Shown: positions 35,329-43,354 of the stretch, piece by piece
Position numbering within the stretch: position 1 is the first letter of the stretch
Layout: every line of letters starts with the position of its first letter
Assembly (NCBI RefSeq): GCF_012184425.1
Contig: NZ_VTOW01000003.1
Span: 620,001 to 684,000 of the forward strand
Direction of reading: 5' to 3'
From: Candidatus Manganitrophus noduliformans
GTDB lineage: Bacteria > Nitrospirota > Nitrospiria > SBBL01 > Manganitrophaceae
Length of the DNA: 64,000 nt
Made by a program: the position numbers and the translations under genes
Notes under the pieces: generated by a model
The model's input: only the letters and a program-made list of their open reading frames with translations
What the model was told of the DNA's origin: nothing
Database searches by the model: none

Positions 35329-35529
35329 CCTAAAAACAATAAGAGCTTATTAACGGAAGAGCCAGGGCTCGGTCTGCTTCAGGATCTTCTTCGTCTGGTT
35401 CCGCCGCTGCATTTTAGCTTGTAAATTAAATCCCCCACCCATCTCGTCGTCGACGCCGACCTTGACCGTGTTGAATGAATACGCTCATAATAAAATAAAT
35501 GGGTCTAGAAAGAAACAAAGGAGGTGTCG
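35329..35529. other. lptG-hsp20 intergenic region with a possible coding remnant
   Basis: About 200 bp. On the minus strand a frame ending at 35350 reads MGGGFNLQAKMQRRNQT... and finishes ...QTEPWLFR; upstream it runs into a stop without a good start, so it is at most a 30-residue peptide or a gene remnant. The right part carries the hsp20 promoter. Confidence 0.35.
35462..35491 (+). promoter_or_regulatory. Predicted promoter of the first hsp20 gene
   Basis: TTGACC (35462-35467), 18 bp spacer, CATAAT (35486-35491). A transcript from here would reach the AGGAGG RBS at 35519-35524 after about 20 bases. Confidence 0.5.
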
Positions 35530-36006
35530 ATGAGGAAAGATCGCTCCAATCAGCGTCCCTTCAAGCTGAAGCGCCAATTCTATGATCTTTTCAAGATGAT
35601 TTTTGGGCAACGCTCCTCGGGAGCCGGGCTCCACACCGATCAAGAAACAGTCTGGACGCCGCCGGCCGATCTCTACAGAGAGGACGGCCGCTGGGTCGTC
35701 CGGGTCGAGCTGCCGGGGGTGAATTCGAATGACGTTTTCGTCTCGGTGGTCGATGATCGATTGATTATCCGGGGGGAGAGAAAGCTTTCGGAGGCCTTAA
35801 AATCTGAATATTGCATTCTTCACGAGTGTTCCACCGGTTCCTTCGAGAGAATCATCAGCCTTCCTGCTCCCGTTCCGGAAGACCAGATCAAGGCCGGTTA
35901 CCGGCAAGGGATCCTCTCCATCACCTTTCCCGCGACGGAAGAGAAGGGAAAAAGAATCGAGATTCAATCCGAAGAGCCCCCGGAGGAAACGCCGAAAGCG
36001 GCATAG
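35530..36006 (+). CDS. Small heat shock protein Hsp20 (first copy)
   Basis: 158 residues from the ATG at 35530, 5 bases after AGGAGG; a GTG at 35524 falls inside the RBS. The alpha-crystallin domain spans about 45-135: VWTPPADLYREDGRWVVRVELPGVNSNDVFVSVVDDRLIIRGERK. The tail is charged (KRIEIQSEEPPEETPKAA). It is an ATP-independent holdase. The second copy lies about 110 bp downstream, sharing the VVRVELPGV and ERIxSLPxP pattern, so they arose by duplication. Confidence 0.93.
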   Translation: MRKDRSNQRPFKLKRQFYDLFKMIFGQRSSGAGLHTDQETVWTPPADLYREDGRWVVRVELPGVNSNDVFVSVVDDRLIIRGERKLSEALKSEYCILHECSTGSFERIISLPAPVPEDQIKAGYRQGILSITFPATEEKGKRIEIQSEEPPEETPKAA

Positions 36007-36115
36007 TCCCAACAGATATGGAGGTGAACGGGTTCTTTCGTGTTGATGTGAGAAAGCGGTTGGACACGATAAAAAACCGAAACAAGCACAATCTTGAATA
36101 AAGGAGGTGAGGCGC

Positions 36116-36595
36116 ATGGCTGGGGATGCCTCCCGATGGCGGTCATTTGAAGAAATGGCCGATCTCATCCGATCGTTGAATGTGATCTTCCGAAAAACCT
36201 TCGGTGAGCGGGCCTTCGGCACCGGTTATCAGCCGGGCGAGTGGGTTCCTTCGGTCGATCTTTACACACATGACGGACACTGGGTCGTCCGGGTGGAGCT
36301 CCCGGGAGTCCGTTCTGAAGATGTCTCCATTGCTGTCCTGAATAACCAACTTTACATCCGGGGCGAGCGGAAACCGCCGGAGGGGTTCGACCCGGAGAAG
36401 TGCATTTTTCAGGAGTCCTCTTTTGATCGCTTCGAGCGCGCGGTGGTTTTTCCGGGACCGATCCGGGAAGAGGAGGTCCGGGCCCGGTTCGATAAAGGGG
36501 TTCTCTTCGTGACGCTTCCCGCGACCGAGGGGAACGGAAGGCGGATCGAAGTCCAATCCGAGAAGCCGCCGGAGGAAAAGGAGGAAGCGGCTTAA
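36116..36595 (+). CDS. Small heat shock protein Hsp20 (second copy)
   Basis: 159 residues from the ATG at 36116, with AGGAGG 8 bases upstream (36102-36107); a GTG at 36107 overlaps that site. Alpha-crystallin domain about 45-135 (WVPSVDLYTHDGHWVVRVELPGVRSEDVSIAVLNNQLYIRGERK), ending RRIEVQSEKPPEEKEEAA. It is a close paralogue of the preceding gene and could co-assemble with it. Holdase activity is inferred from family. Confidence 0.93.
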   Translation: MAGDASRWRSFEEMADLIRSLNVIFRKTFGERAFGTGYQPGEWVPSVDLYTHDGHWVVRVELPGVRSEDVSIAVLNNQLYIRGERKPPEGFDPEKCIFQESSFDRFERAVVFPGPIREEEVRARFDKGVLFVTLPATEGNGRRIEVQSEKPPEEKEEAA

Positions 36596-36689
36596 TGCCG
36601 ACAATTTGATCGCAAATCGACCTTCCGAGGCTTTCGTCTCATCCTCACCCGGTTCCGTCCCGCTGGGTCGCCTTGGAAGAAGGAGATAC

Positions 36690-36992
36690 ATGGTTCAACG
36701 CGACATCGTTGTCATCGGAGCGTCCGCCGGAGGGGTTCAGGCCCTGAAAACACTGGTCTCCGGTTTGCCGTCCGGATTTCCCGCCGCCGTCCTGGAAGAG
36801 CGGATATTGCTGTTGCGGGAGATGGAGCAGCTGGCGCGCGAGAGAAACGATCCCGCCGTCGCGAAGGAGTGTGCCGAACAGGCCAACCAGGCGGAGCAGC
36901 GGGTCCGGGAGGTTGTCTTGGACAAGGACATGCTCGGGCATGACCCGAAGTTTTTTCTAGTGCGCATGGCTCCAAATTTAATCTTGACTTAG
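36690..36992 (+). pseudogene. CheB methylesterase remnant with internal deletion
   Basis: Only 100 residues remain. The first 30 (RDIVVIGASAGGVQALKTLVSGLPSGFPAAV) are the start of a CheB-type methylesterase domain, with its catalytic serine in GASAGG. They run directly into LEERILLLREMEQLARERNDP..AEQANQAEQRVREVV, which matches the helical tail after the domain in longer CheB-like proteins. Roughly 200 residues including the catalytic His and Asp are missing, yet the frame is intact. AAGGAGA precedes the ATG. It cannot be an active esterase; a short helical protein might still be made. Confidence 0.7.
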
Positions 36993-37012
36993 TTTAATAT
37001 TAGAGTTATTCT
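36984..37012 (+). promoter_or_regulatory. Predicted perR promoter (leaderless)
   Basis: TTGACT (36984-36989), 17 bp spacer, TATTCT (37007-37012). The ATG of the regulator is at 37020, seven bases past the -10, so the message would have no leader; no RBS is present. The -10 lies inside the PerR-type palindrome. Confidence 0.55.
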
Positions 37013-37014
37013 AA
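37000..37014. promoter_or_regulatory. PerR/Fur-type operator before perR
   Basis: TTAGAGTTATTCTAA, a 7-1-7 inverted repeat with 6 of 7 pairs matching, of the PerR-box form (TTATAATNATTATAA). It covers the predicted -10, suggesting self-repression. Confidence 0.7.
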
Positions 37015-37019
37015 AAAGC

Positions 37020-37439
37020 ATGCATCAAGAAAAAGAACAACTCAGTCATCCGGAAATTGAGAAGCGGCTGATCGACGCGGGGGTTCAGCCGACCGCCCAA
37101 CGGATTGCGATTTGCCGCTATATTCTCTGTGAAGCGGATCATCCCACCGCCGATGAGATTAAAAAATGGGCCGATCGCTACTTTCCAAAGATGAGCCTGG
37201 CGACCGTCTATAACACGTTGAAGACGCTCGTCGATGCCGGGATTATTCAGGAGTTCAAATTCCCCCATTCCGATTCGGCGGTTTATGATTGTAACACCGA
37301 CGTCCATTACCATTTCCTCGACGAAAAGACCGGACAATTGCACGATGTCGAGCCGGAATCGGTCAACCTCTCGGTTAAATTACGTGAAGAATTCAAAATC
37401 AACGGGGTCCAGGTTTTATTGAGAGGGACAAAGAAGTAA
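37020..37439 (+). CDS. perR: PerR/Fur-family repressor lacking the CxxC zinc site
   Basis: 139 residues. The winged-helix domain (about 12-85) carries AQRIAICRYILCEADHPTADEI and SLATVYNTLKTLVDAGIIQEF, the Fur recognition-helix region. The dimer domain has VHYHFLDEKTGQLHDVEPE: the metal-site histidines remain but the usual C-x-x-C zinc motif reads DEKTG. This form occurs in some PerR/Irr-like proteins. It lies directly before katA, with palindromes at both promoters, so it most likely represses katA until peroxide or metal status changes. Confidence 0.88.
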   Translation: MHQEKEQLSHPEIEKRLIDAGVQPTAQRIAICRYILCEADHPTADEIKKWADRYFPKMSLATVYNTLKTLVDAGIIQEFKFPHSDSAVYDCNTDVHYHFLDEKTGQLHDVEPESVNLSVKLREEFKINGVQVLLRGTKK

Positions 37440-37450
37440 ATTTTTTTGCT

Positions 37451-37480
37451 CTGATATTAGAATAATTCTAATTTTAGAAT
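37451..37480 (+). promoter_or_regulatory. Predicted katA promoter
   Basis: CTGATA (37451-37456), 18 bp spacer, TAGAAT (37475-37480), followed by AAAGGAGG (37490-37497) and the katA ATG at 37504. Confidence 0.55.
37457..37471. promoter_or_regulatory. PerR-type operator in the katA promoter spacer
   Basis: TTAGAATAATTCTAA, a perfect 7-1-7 palindrome filling the spacer between the -35 and -10. A further half-site TTAGAAT follows at 37474-37480. Binding here would block RNA polymerase. Confidence 0.85.
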
Positions 37481-37503
37481 AAACCTACAAAGGAGGAACG
37501 AAC

Positions 37504-39006
37504 ATGAACGAAGAGCCCAAGAAGCTGACGACTGAAGCCGGCGCGCCGGTGGCCGACAACCAGAACTCCCAAACGGCCGGACCGGACGGTCCGATCCTGT
37601 TGCAAGACCACCACCTAATCGAAAAGCTCGCCCGATTCGACCGCGAGCGGATCCCCGAACGGGTCGTCCATGCCAAGGGCTCAGGGGCCTTCGGCTATTT
37701 TGAGGTCACGGCGGACGTGAGCCGTTGGACGAAAGCCAAATTTTTAAATCAGGTCGGCAAGCGGACCGATCTGTTCATTCGCTTCTCGACCGTAGCGGGA
37801 GAGCTTGGCTCGGCCGACACCGTTCGCGATCCGCGCGGTTTCGCGATCAAGTTCTACACCGAAGAAGGCAACTACGATCTCGTCGGGAACAACACGCCGG
37901 TTTTCTTCTTGCGCGATCCGCTCAAGTTCCCCGACTTTATCCATTCGCAGAAGCGGGACCCTTACAGCCACGTCCAGGAGCCGGACAATGTGTGGGACTT
38001 TTTCTCCCACTCCCCGGAGGCGACCCATCAGTTCACCTGGCTCTTCGGCGATCGCGGCATTCCGGCGAGCTATCGGAACATGGACGGTTTCGGCTCGCAC
38101 ACCTTTCAATGGGTGAACGCAAACGGTGAAGCATTTTGGGTCAAGTACCACTTCAAGACGGATCAGGGGATTCAGTGCCTGACCGCTCAGGAAGCCGCGC
38201 GGATCGCGGGTGAAAATCCGGACCATCACCATCTCGACCTGCTCCGTGCGATCGACCGCCGGGAGTTTCCCTCTTGGACGCTGAAGATGCAGATCATGCC
38301 GGTCGCCGATGCGGCAAACTATCGCTTCAACCCCTTCGATCTCACGAAGGTCTGGCATTACGCCGACTATCCGTTGATCGAGGTCGGCAAGCTCGTCTTG
38401 AACCGGAATCCGGAGAATTACTTCGCCGATGTGGAACAGGCCGCCTTCAACCCGGGCCATTTTGTCCCCGGTATCGGCCCCTCCCCCGACAAAATGCTTC
38501 AGGGAAGGTTGTTCGCCTACGGCGACACCCACCGCTACCGTCTCGGCATCAACCACACCTCTCTCCCGGTTAATCGGCCGCACGCGGCTGAAGTCAATAA
38601 TTACGGACGCGACGGCGCGATGCGCTTCGACGGCAACGGCGGACGCGCGAAGAACTACGAGCCGAACAGCGACAACGGCCCCGCCCAGAGCAACGAACGG
38701 TACGACGCTCCTTTGGCGGTGCACGGCATGACCGGCGCGCAAAAAGCGACGCGCCATGCCGAAGACAACGACTTCGTGCAGGCGGGCGATCTTTATCGGC
38801 TGATCAGCCCGGATGCAAAGAAACGTCTGATCGAGGCGATTGCGTCGACCCTGGGACGGGTCAGCCGTGAGGAGATTATCGAACGTTCCATTGCGCATTT
38901 CCGTAACGCCGACCCGGAATATGGAGAGCAGGTCGCCAAGGCGGTCGAGATCGTCCGCCGGGGAGCAGCCAAACCGGCGCCCCATCCCGGCCGAAGGGTG
39001 TTCTAG
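37504..39006 (+). CDS. katA: Monofunctional heme catalase
   Basis: 500 residues, small-subunit clade size. The distal His is in [17 protein letters not shown] near residue 58, the Asn in [15 protein letters not shown] near residue 130, and the proximal Tyr in [17 protein letters not shown] near residue 340. It splits hydrogen peroxide to water and oxygen in the cytoplasm. A strong RBS and the adjacent PerR-like gene with palindromic operators point to peroxide-responsive control. A terminator follows at 39031. Confidence 0.97.
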   Translation: MNEEPKKLTTEAGAPVADNQNSQTAGPDGPILLQDHHLIEKLARFDRERIPERVVHAKGSGAFGYFEVTADVSRWTKAKFLNQVGKRTDLFIRFSTVAGELGSADTVRDPRGFAIKFYTEEGNYDLVGNNTPVFFLRDPLKFPDFIHSQKRDPYSHVQEPDNVWDFFSHSPEATHQFTWLFGDRGIPASYRNMDGFGSHTFQWVNANGEAFWVKYHFKTDQGIQCLTAQEAARIAGENPDHHHLDLLRAIDRREFPSWTLKMQIMPVADAANYRFNPFDLTKVWHYADYPLIEVGKLVLNRNPENYFADVEQAAFNPGHFVPGIGPSPDKMLQGRLFAYGDTHRYRLGINHTSLPVNRPHAAEVNNYGRDGAMRFDGNGGRAKNYEPNSDNGPAQSNERYDAPLAVHGMTGAQKATRHAEDNDFVQAGDLYRLISPDAKKRLIEAIASTLGRVSREEIIERSIAHFRNADPEYGEQVAKAVEIVRRGAAKPAPHPGRRVF

Positions 39007-39030
39007 CCGACGATCTACCGCCGGAGAAAG

Positions 39031-39065
39031 GGGGACAGGTGACTCAGGCGGCCTGTCCCCTTTTT
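39031..39065 (+). terminator. Rho-independent terminator of katA
   Basis: GGGGACAGG (39031-39039), 12-base loop, CCTGTCCCC (39052-39060), then T5. Located 25 bp past the katA stop. Confidence 0.9.
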
Positions 39066-39208
39066 CTTTTTCTTCCGACTCCCCTATTCTTTCTCACGAT
39101 ATTCATATTCTCGGAATTAGCTGTTGACTACGAAGGCGAGTTGAAATATAAAAACAGAGACGTAATAACCAAGGTTCGTGAATTTCGTGAGGTTCAAAGG
39201 CAACCGGC

Positions 39209-39586
39209 ATGAAGGAATTTAAGATATTCAAACATCCGTCCGGAGCGATCGAGGCGGTGAAGCAAGGCTGGTCCTGGCCCGCCTTCTTCTTCGGGTTCGT
39301 CTGGGCGATGATGAAAAAGATGTGGAAGCTGAGCATCGGCGTCGTATTGGCCATTCTCGTGATCGGCTTCATCACCGGTATTGCCGCGAGCGAAGAGATG
39401 GGCGAAGCGATCCTCAACGGCATCGGAATGACCGCCAACCTCATGTTCGGCGTCCACGGCAATTCCTGGCGGGAAGAGAGTCTGATCGCACGCGGTTTTG
39501 CGGTCAAAAAGACGATCAGCGCCGCCAGCGCCGGCGCCGCTGTCGCGCTTTATCTGGAAAACGACACTTCTGCATCCCCTTCCTAG
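39209..39586 (+). CDS. DUF2628-type small membrane protein
   Basis: 125 residues. Begins with a short soluble part (EFKIFKHPSGAIEAVKQGWSWPAFFFG), where the WPAFFFGFVWAMMKKMW motif is typical of DUF2628 proteins. Two membrane segments lie near residues 28-45 and 47-65. No function is known for the family. The start lacks a strong RBS (AACCGGC), so translation may be weak. Confidence 0.75.
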   Translation: MKEFKIFKHPSGAIEAVKQGWSWPAFFFGFVWAMMKKMWKLSIGVVLAILVIGFITGIAASEEMGEAILNGIGMTANLMFGVHGNSWREESLIARGFAVKKTISAASAGAAVALYLENDTSASPS

Positions 39587-39795
39587 GACTGCTGAATTCT
39601 CCCGCAGAATAACCGATTGACATGCAGGTCTAACTGGTTTATAAATGGGGTCCGTTTTTTAAGAAAACGGCTTTAAGTGGATCGTATGTAATCATTGAAT
39701 GATCCGTTCTTTTCTTCATGACCGGATGATTAAAACAGCACCGGCCGGGGATCATACCGGTTAAATCGTATCCCCCAAACAATTGGAGAACCGAC
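39587..39795. other. Intergenic region before ppa
   Basis: About 210 bp. It holds a small hairpin, CCGTTTT/AAAACGG (around 39653-39672). TTGGAGA precedes the ppa start. No gene seen. Confidence 0.4.
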
Positions 39796-40407
39796 ATGTC
39801 CTTTCCATCCCCTTTCTATCGGTGGAGGCCGCATCCTTGGCATGGTCTCGAAGTTGGTCCGAATCCTCCCTCATTGGTTCACGCCTATATTGAGATCACC
39901 CCTTTCGACACGGTCAAATATGAGCTGGACAAAACCACGGGCTATTTGCATGTAGACCGTCCTCAGCGGTCCTCCGCCCTTCCTCCCAGCCTGTACGGTT
40001 TCGTTCCACGCACCTACTGCGGCCGACGCGTCGGCGCGCTGATGCCGAACGCCAAGATCGGTGACCGGGATCCATTGGATATCTGTGTCCTTAGCGAGCG
40101 TCCGATCGACCGTTCCGACGTGATTTTGCAGGCCCGCGTGGTGGGGGGATTGCCGATGCTGGATGACGGGGAAGCCGACGACAAGATCATCGCCGTGATC
40201 AAGAACGATCATCTCTGGTCCGATGTGAAGGACATCTCGGAGTTGCCGGGGGTCCTTGTAGAGCGGCTTCGGCATTACTTCAGCACTTACAAGCTTGTCC
40301 CCGGCGAGTCGTCGCATGTGGTCATCGATGCCGCGTACAACCGGGAGCATGCGGAGCGGGTCATCCTGGCAGCGATGGAAGATTATCAGGACGAGTACGG
40401 ATCCTAA
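39796..40407 (+). CDS. ppa: Inorganic pyrophosphatase (family I)
   Basis: 203 residues. Metal-binding aspartates are in [10 protein letters not shown] near residue 93, with [16 protein letters not shown] near residue 37 and YGFVPRTYC near residue 75 matching the family. It hydrolyses pyrophosphate from biosynthesis. The N-terminus ([18 protein letters not shown]) is longer than in the E. coli enzyme. RBS TTGGAGA. Likely a plain cytoplasmic enzyme despite lying in a stress island. Confidence 0.93.
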   Translation: MSFPSPFYRWRPHPWHGLEVGPNPPSLVHAYIEITPFDTVKYELDKTTGYLHVDRPQRSSALPPSLYGFVPRTYCGRRVGALMPNAKIGDRDPLDICVLSERPIDRSDVILQARVVGGLPMLDDGEADDKIIAVIKNDHLWSDVKDISELPGVLVERLRHYFSTYKLVPGESSHVVIDAAYNREHAERVILAAMEDYQDEYGS

Positions 40408-40445
40408 GCCTTTCGAGTCCCTTCGATTCCCATCCTAAATTCATC

Positions 40446-40478
40446 CTTAACAGAAAATTAACATCTTCTTAAGGCAGC
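40446..40478 (+). promoter_or_regulatory. Pho-box-like triple direct repeat
   Basis: Three TTAA-centred units spaced exactly 11 bp: CTTAACAGAAA (40446), ATTAACATCTT (40457) and CTTAAGGCAGC (40468). This is the form of PhoP/SphR-type phosphate boxes (TTAACA direct repeats with 11-bp period). TATTTT (40481-40486) follows as a possible -10. It stands upstream of the PhoX-like remnant. Confidence 0.55.
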
Positions 40479-40560
40479 TGTATTTTCGTTGCGTTAGCCT
40501 CCCTTCAGACGAGCGGGTCCGGATTGGCGGCCGTCTCGTCAGGCGGAGAATCTATCCACC

Positions 40561-41001
40561 ATGGTGGTCTGCGATGGAACGATCTTTCCGGCCGCCGGAA
40601 CCAGCGCCGACACCCGTACCGGCGTTCAGTCGTTCCTCGGGCAGCCGCTTCCGGTGAGCTGGGTCGAGATCGAAGAGGTCGATCCGGCCGGCGACACCGT
40701 CCGCGTTGAAGCGCAGTGCAAGGGAGTGGCTCTATTCTCACGCGGCGAGGGAATGTGGTATGCAGACGGGTTGATCTATTTTGTCTGCACCGGCGGAGGG
40801 GAGCAATTCGTCGTGGGAGTGGACGATGCGGGGGATCTCTTCAAATTCGCCCGGAACAACCTAAACACGAGCGAGTTCTGCGGCGCCTGTTTCTCGAACG
40901 ACGGCAGGATGATGTTCCTCAACGTGATCAGCCCCGGCATTACCTATGCGATCTATCGCGACGATCATCGGCCGATATTTGTGAAACAGCCTCCCCGGTA
41001 A
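40561..41001 (+). pseudogene. Truncated PhoX/DUF839-type phosphatase remnant
   Basis: 146 residues resembling only the C-terminal part of PhoX-type alkaline phosphatases: GQPLPVSWVEIEEVDPAGD, GEGMWYADGLIYFVCTGGG, then FARNNLNTSEFCGACFSNDGRMMFLNVISPGITYAI. The N-terminal two-thirds, including the Tat signal, is absent, and the segment between VCTGGG and EQFVVGVD (normally several dozen residues) is missing in frame. The upstream frame is open back to 40498 with no recognisable sequence. Not likely to be active. The upstream Pho-box-like array supports a phosphate-responsive ancestor. Confidence 0.65.
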
Positions 41002-41029
41002 GGGATGATCAATAGATGACTGGAAAAAC

Positions 41030-41054
41030 GGGCGCCTTGGGGCGCCCTTTTTTT
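41030..41054 (+). terminator. Rho-independent terminator after the PhoX remnant
   Basis: GGGCGCC (41030-41036), TTGG loop, GGCGCCC (41041-41047), then T7. Preceded by an A-tract, so it may also serve the minus-strand gene that ends at 41058. Confidence 0.92.
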
Positions 41055-41057
41055 GGC

Positions 41058-41339
41058 TTACCCCTTCCGCCGCCCTGCCTCCTCGTCGTTCGAAAGATCG
41101 ATCACAACGATATTGATATGACAGAGTTCGCCTTCCGCGGGAGTGTATGAATAACTAAAATGCCGACTAAAGACCCGATAACTTCTCCGCTCGTTATCAT
41201 GGGAGTAGGTCACGCTGTCGCCGACGTTGGGGATCGGAATAAATTCTCCTTGTTTAAAGATCAGTTCCTGGTCTTGGCTCGTGTCGGAGGGTCTCAAGCG
41301 GCCTTCCGATTTATGCTGGAATTCTATTTTGTAAGTCAT
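41058..41339 (-). CDS. Small protein of unknown function, 93 aa
   Basis: 93 residues, no signal or membrane helix. It looks beta-rich (QELIFKQGEFIPIPNVGDSVTY, RRSYRVFSRHFSYSYT, LCHINIVVIDLS), perhaps a small barrel. The C-terminus is charged (SNDEEAGRRKG). RBS of the minus strand is GAGAGGAAC, a few bases before the ATG. No family recognised. It ends at the shared terminator at 41030-41054. Confidence 0.65.
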   Translation of the reverse strand: MTYKIEFQHKSEGRLRPSDTSQDQELIFKQGEFIPIPNVGDSVTYSHDNERRSYRVFSRHFSYSYTPAEGELCHINIVVIDLSNDEEAGRRKG

Positions 41340-41450
41340 GATGAAGGTTCCTCTCAGTGAGACGTTTGTCGAGCGCCAACAATCAGTGACTTGATGTGGG
41401 TTTCAAGATCGCTGAGGGAAGGGTGGTGACAAGGAGATTGGGAACAGACT

Positions 41451-42695
41451 CTATATTAATCCACTTAGCTCGTTTCCGGCAACGGCCACATCGGACAGGA
41501 GCTGGACGGCGACTTTTTCACCCGCTTTGTGGATGTTGCCGGCCTCGGGCAGGATCATCAGCGCGTTGGCTTTTACCAACGACATGAGGATGTGGGAGTC
41601 CTGATCGCCGGTGGTCCGGACACGGTACTCCCCGTTTTGGACGGAAACGATTGCCCGCATGAAGTGACGGCGGCCGGGGTGTTTGCGGACCTCTTCTTCA
41701 AGGGTTGCTTGAATAATCGGTCGGAAGACTTCGGTCCGGCCGCCGGCCATTAGGAGCGCGGGGCGGACGAACTGCTCGAAAGAAACCATCGCGGAAACCG
41801 GATTCCCCGGCAACCCGAAGGCCGGTTTTCCGCCGATCACCCCGAAGGCGAGCGGCTGGCCCGGCTTCATCGCCACCTTCCAGAATTTCATCTCGGCTCC
41901 CAGCTCCATCAAGACCTCCTGGACGAAATCGTAATCGCCCATCGAGACCCCGCCGGAGGCGATCAGAAAGTCGGCGTGGAGCCCCCCCCTCAGCTTTTTG
42001 TCGAGATCCTCCCGCGTGTCTTTGGCGATGCCGAGGTTGATCGGGAGTCCCCCCGCCTCGATCACCTGCGCCGCCACGCCGTAGCCGTTGCTGTTGAGGA
42101 TCTTGTTCGGCCCGCGCGGCTCATCAATCTCGGCCAGCTCGTCCCCGGTGGAGAGGATCGCAACGCGCGGCTGCTGATAGACCGGAACCACCGACCGTCC
42201 GATCGACGCCATCATCGCAATGTCGGCGGGACGAATCCGGATCCCTTTCCTTAAAATCAGATCCCCCGTCCGGATCGCCTCCCCCTTTTTCCGGATGAAA
42301 TCGCCGTCATCGGCCGCCTCGAAAATTTTTACCTGGTCGCCGTGTCGCTCCGTCTCCTCGACCTTCACGATCGCCTCGGCCCCTTCCGGGACCGGCGCGC
42401 CGGTCATGATCTTCGAGGCCTCTCCGGGCTCGATCTTTTTCTGAGGGAGGGTCCCCGCTGGGATTTCTTCGATGATCTTGAGTATCCGCGGGTTTGTTCT
42501 GGACGCGCCGGCGGTGTCGTTCCAACGGACGGCGTAGCCGTCCATCGCGGAGGTGTCCCAAGGGGGATGATCGAGCGCGGAGAGCAGATCCTCCGAAAGA
42601 ACCCGCCCGAGCGTATTGGACAGCAGCACCCGCTCCGTCCCCATCCGGCGGATTTCGGCGAGAATGATCTTTCGGGCTTCTTCAACGGAAATCAT
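41451..42695 (-). CDS. moeA: Molybdopterin molybdotransferase MoeA
   Basis: 414 residues. Domain I (SVEEARKIILAEI...LGRVLSEDLLSALDHPPWDTSAMDGYAVR) with the PxxDxSAMDGYA signature, and the MoaB-like domain with ILSTGDELAE and NSNGYGVAAQVIEAGG; GGVSMGDYDF near residue 265 is also conserved. It inserts molybdenum into molybdopterin-AMP. No molybdoenzyme lies nearby. Last gene of the run that starts with the Cld-family protein. Confidence 0.96.
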   Translation of the reverse strand: MISVEEARKIILAEIRRMGTERVLLSNTLGRVLSEDLLSALDHPPWDTSAMDGYAVRWNDTAGASRTNPRILKIIEEIPAGTLPQKKIEPGEASKIMTGAPVPEGAEAIVKVEETERHGDQVKIFEAADDGDFIRKKGEAIRTGDLILRKGIRIRPADIAMMASIGRSVVPVYQQPRVAILSTGDELAEIDEPRGPNKILNSNGYGVAAQVIEAGGLPINLGIAKDTREDLDKKLRGGLHADFLIASGGVSMGDYDFVQEVLMELGAEMKFWKVAMKPGQPLAFGVIGGKPAFGLPGNPVSAMVSFEQFVRPALLMAGGRTEVFRPIIQATLEEEVRKHPGRRHFMRAIVSVQNGEYRVRTTGDQDSHILMSLVKANALMILPEAGNIHKAGEKVAVQLLSDVAVAGNELSGLI

Positions 42696-42727
42696 CGCGA
42701 ACCCAAGACGGTGAGGTGTCGGAGAAA

Positions 42728-43354
42728 TTAAATCTTATCGTGTCGCAGCAGGTCGAGGAATTCAGCGCGGGTTTTAGGGTCGGTCTTGAAGACCCCGAGC
42801 ATCGCGCTGGTGACGGTGCGGGCGTTCTGCTTCTCGACGCCCCGCATCATCATGCAGAGATGCTGCGCCTCGATGACGACGCCGACGCCGTGCGGGTCGA
42901 TCTTATCGGCGATCGCCTGCGCGATCTCGCCGGTCAAGCGCTCTTGCAGCTGCAGCCGCCGGCAGAAAATCTCAACCACCCGGGGAAGCTTGCTTAGGCC
43001 GACGACTTTCTTGTTGGGAAGATAGGCGATATGGCACTTTCCGAAAAAGGGAAGAAGATGATGCTCGCACATGGAGAAGAAGTTGATGTCTTTGACGATC
43101 ACCATCTCTTCATGATCAATCGTAAAGAAGGCGTCGTTCAAAATCCGGTCGACATTCTGGTGATAGCCGCTGGTCAGAAATCGAAGCGATCGCTCGACGC
43201 GGCCCGGCGTTCCCTTCAACCCTTCCCGGGACGGATCTTCTCCCAACGAAACCAGCAGTTTTTCCACCAGTTCTTTGACGGCCGGGGTCTCTGTCTCCAT
43301 GCTCTTTTTTAGGCTGTCGCCGGTCGATCGATTTCCGTTGCGCTTGGAAGCCAC
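42728..43354 (-). CDS. folE: GTP cyclohydrolase I
   Basis: 208 residues. Zinc and catalytic residues in [22 protein letters not shown] near residue 105 and [22 protein letters not shown] near residue 168. First step from GTP to tetrahydrofolate (or 7-deazapurine precursors). The GTG start at 43354 follows the M24 peptidase stop with no gap; GGAG lies about 9 bases upstream. The first 25 residues are polar and probably disordered. Confidence 0.97.
   Translation of the reverse strand: MASKRNGNRSTGDSLKKSMETETPAVKELVEKLLVSLGEDPSREGLKGTPGRVERSLRFLTSGYHQNVDRILNDAFFTIDHEEMVIVKDINFFSMCEHHLLPFFGKCHIAYLPNKKVVGLSKLPRVVEIFCRRLQLQERLTGEIAQAIADKIDPHGVGVVIEAQHLCMMMRGVEKQNARTVTSAMLGVFKTDPKTRAEFLDLLRHDKI

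Noticed and set aside
35350-35442. Minus-strand peptide ending QTEPWLFR
   Set aside because: No start with an RBS and a stop just upstream; at most a remnant or a 30-residue peptide.
37744-38985. A 413-codon minus-strand frame over katA
   Set aside because: It is the antisense shadow of catalase; the catalase motifs are intact on the plus strand.
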